Origin: Clostridium sp. CAG:221
GTDB taxonomy: Bacteria; Bacillota; Clostridia; Clostridiales; Clostridiaceae
Reading direction: 5' to 3'
Length of the DNA: 62,664 bases
Assembly: GCA_000435835.1 (NCBI GenBank)
Contig: FR883427.1
Coordinates: 68,855-131,518 of the forward strand
In this document: positions 61,673 through 62,664 of the stretch, one piece after another
Layout of the letters: each line of letters starts with the position of its first letter
Numbering within the stretch: the first letter of the stretch is position 1
The notes under the pieces: generated by a model
Databases searched by the model: none
Seen by the model: the letters and a program-made list of their open reading frames with translations, nothing else
What the model was told of the DNA's origin: nothing
Program-made: the position numbers and the translations under genes

Positions 61673-61948
61673 ATGAAAAAGAGGCTTACAATAAATAAAG
61701 TAATTATAGTTGTGATTTTTGCTGTATTTATATTTAGTCTGGTTAGACAAGGAATTGCTCTAAAAAGAATTAAAGAAAGTCTTTCTGTGGAAAGACAGAA
61801 TCTAAATCAGCTAAAAGAAGAAAATGAAAAGTTACAAGCCGAAGTTGAAAGTGCTCAATCTGATTATGAGTATATAGAAAAGCTTGCTAGAGAAAGATTA
61901 GGGTTAATCAAAGATGGTGAGCAAGTTATAGAAAGTTTAGAGCCTTAA
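61673..61948 (+). CDS. divIC: septum formation initiator DivIC/FtsB
   Basis: 91-aa bitopic division protein. Short cytoplasmic N-terminus (KKRLTINK), one membrane helix (residues 9-26), then a coiled coil (RIKESLSVERQNLNQLKEENEKLQAEVESAQ) and the conserved C-terminal YIEKLARERLGLIKDGE. Forms a complex with FtsL and DivIB at the septum. GAAGGTAC ribosome binding site. Same order as in Bacillus (yabQ-divIC-yabR). Confidence 0.95.
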   Translation: MKKRLTINKVIIVVIFAVFIFSLVRQGIALKRIKESLSVERQNLNQLKEENEKLQAEVESAQSDYEYIEKLARERLGLIKDGEQVIESLEP

Positions 61949-62027
61949 GAATAGTATTATTTAATATCAAAGAGGTTATTATTTTAATAACATATATTAA
62001 TAAAATTTAAGGAGGATTCTTTGTAAC

Positions 62028-62432
62028 ATGACCTTAATGGCAGGAAACATATTAGAGGGTACAGTAGTAAATATCACTAACTTTGGAGCTTTTGTAGAAA
62101 TTGAAGGGAAAACAGGATTAGTTCATATTTCTGAAGTAGCAGATTCTTTCGTAAAAGATATAAGAGAGCATCTTAATGAACAAGATAAAGTTAAGGTGAA
62201 AGTAATATCAATAGATGATAATGGAAAGATAAGCTTATCAATAAAGCAAGCAAATGTTGTTAGAAAGTCAGCAAAGCCAGCAGAAATTGAATGGAAGCAA
62301 GAAAAGAAAAAAGCTCAATCTGGAGAAAAATTCGAAGATATAATGTCTAAATTCTTAAAAGATAGTGAAGAAAGACAACAAGACTTCAAAAAGCATCAAG
62401 AATTTAGAAGCAGAAATAGAAAAGGTTTTTAA
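62028..62432 (+). CDS. yabR: S1-domain RNA-binding protein (YabR-like)
   Basis: 134 aa. One S1 fold at residues 5-75: GNILEGTVVNITNFGAFVEIEGKTGLVHISEVADSFV, then DDNGKISLSIKQA. The C-terminal 55 residues are charged and Lys/Glu-rich, probably disordered, ending RSRNRKGF. RNA-binding is expected; cellular role in Firmicutes is poorly known. ATG at 62028 follows AAGGAGGATT. Last gene of the conserved block, closed by a terminator. Confidence 0.93.
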   Translation: MTLMAGNILEGTVVNITNFGAFVEIEGKTGLVHISEVADSFVKDIREHLNEQDKVKVKVISIDDNGKISLSIKQANVVRKSAKPAEIEWKQEKKKAQSGEKFEDIMSKFLKDSEERQQDFKKHQEFRSRNRKGF

Positions 62433-62466
62433 GTAGAAATATAATACTTTAATTTAATATATAAAT

Positions 62467-62495
62467 AAAAACACAGAAATTTTTTCTGTGTTTTT
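62467..62495 (+). terminator. rho-independent terminator of yabR
   Basis: AAAAACACAGAAA/TTCTGTGTTTTT stem with T-run. Confidence 0.9.
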
Positions 62496-62588
62496 ATTAT
62501 TAACATAGGAAAAATATTGTTCTGAAGTGGCTATTTTACTAGGGTTGTAGAAAAAATAAAAAAAAATAAAAAAATATCGAAAAAAATG

Positions 62589-62617
62589 TTGACACTTTAT
62601 AAAACATAATATATAAT
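62589..62617 (+). promoter_or_regulatory. strong sigma-A promoter at window end
   Basis: TTGACA (62589-62594), exactly 17-nt spacer, TATAAT (62612-62617): perfect consensus. A GTCG..CGAC hairpin (about 62625-62640) follows in the leader. The gene it serves is beyond the window; strength suggests an RNA operon or highly expressed gene. Confidence 0.85.
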
Positions 62618-62664
62618 TAATTTTGTCGTAAGGCGGCGACGGAAAATAAAAACAAGCTGAAGTG

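Noticed and set aside
62618..62664. Start of a 16S rRNA or tRNA operon after the last promoter
   Set aside because: The promoter is strong and the hairpin is suggestive, but no mature RNA sequence is reached before the window ends.

Overview
The window is AT-rich chromosomal DNA from an anaerobic, endospore-forming Firmicute, most likely a Clostridium sensu stricto species. This rests on very low GC, AGGAGG-type ribosome binding sites with frequent GTG/TTG starts, sporulation genes (spoVG, spoVT, spoVB-like, yabP, yabQ), T-box leaders, an oxygen-sensitive class III ribonucleotide reductase (nrdD/nrdG), a clostridial-type ferredoxin and a Re-citrate-synthase-like enzyme next to aconitase. No species name can be supported from the sequence alone.

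Layout. 1-7.5 kb: two tiny ORFs, a cyclophilin-type lipoprotein, an L,D-transpeptidase, a half-size ABC-2-like membrane protein, a stand-alone ATP-cone protein, a HAD phosphatase, a short sulfite-reductase-like protein, a divergent cis-prenyltransferase and a DUF1846 protein. 8-17 kb: the conserved metG - tatD - yabE - rnmV - ksgA block known from Bacillus, here with a Met T-box and a second, shorter metG paralogue. 17-21.4 kb: an unknown acidic-linker protein, a lipoprotein, ferredoxin, a small RsgI-N-like protein and a padR-degV operon. 21.6-32.7 kb: anaerobic metabolism, with nrdD, Re-citrate synthase, aconitase, a kinase-like protein and nrdG. 33-43 kb: a nonsense-interrupted XRE regulator, argS and asnS (both with T-boxes, convergent), a cytochrome-b5-like protein, phosphoesterase, M24 peptidase, PNP and murC. 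43-62.6 kb: a long conserved block purR - spoVG - glmU - prs - (two-component system and HtrA-like protein) - pth - mfd - prsA - spoVT - spoVB - yabN - hup - rqcP - yabP - yabQ - divIC - yabR, ending at a strong promoter for a gene beyond the window.

The most notable structure is nrdD. Its reading frame is split by two unrelated self-splicing introns: a group I intron (22129-23369) with a LAGLIDADG homing endonuclease, and a group II intron (23452-26121) with a reverse transcriptase/maturase carrying an HNH domain. They are separated by an 82-nt exon that encodes the first catalytic cysteine. Removing both at the boundaries given here restores an uninterrupted 705-residue NrdD with Cys169, Cys384 and the glycyl-radical Gly672 in place. 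An NrdR-like box overlaps the start of the transcript.

Two further non-coding signals stand out. First, a dispersed intergenic repeat of about 130-150 nt occurs in at least eight near-complete copies in both orientations; it has AATTCAT-type terminal arms and two internal hairpins whose stems covary between copies. Second, two minus-strand loci (about 12254-12349 and 36372-36460) look like small RNAs: each has an exposed run of five or six cytosines next to hairpins and ends in a U-tract terminator. Such C-rich RNAs in other Firmicutes bind G-rich Shine-Dalgarno sequences, and the citrate synthase and aconitase genes here have GGGGG ribosome binding sites.
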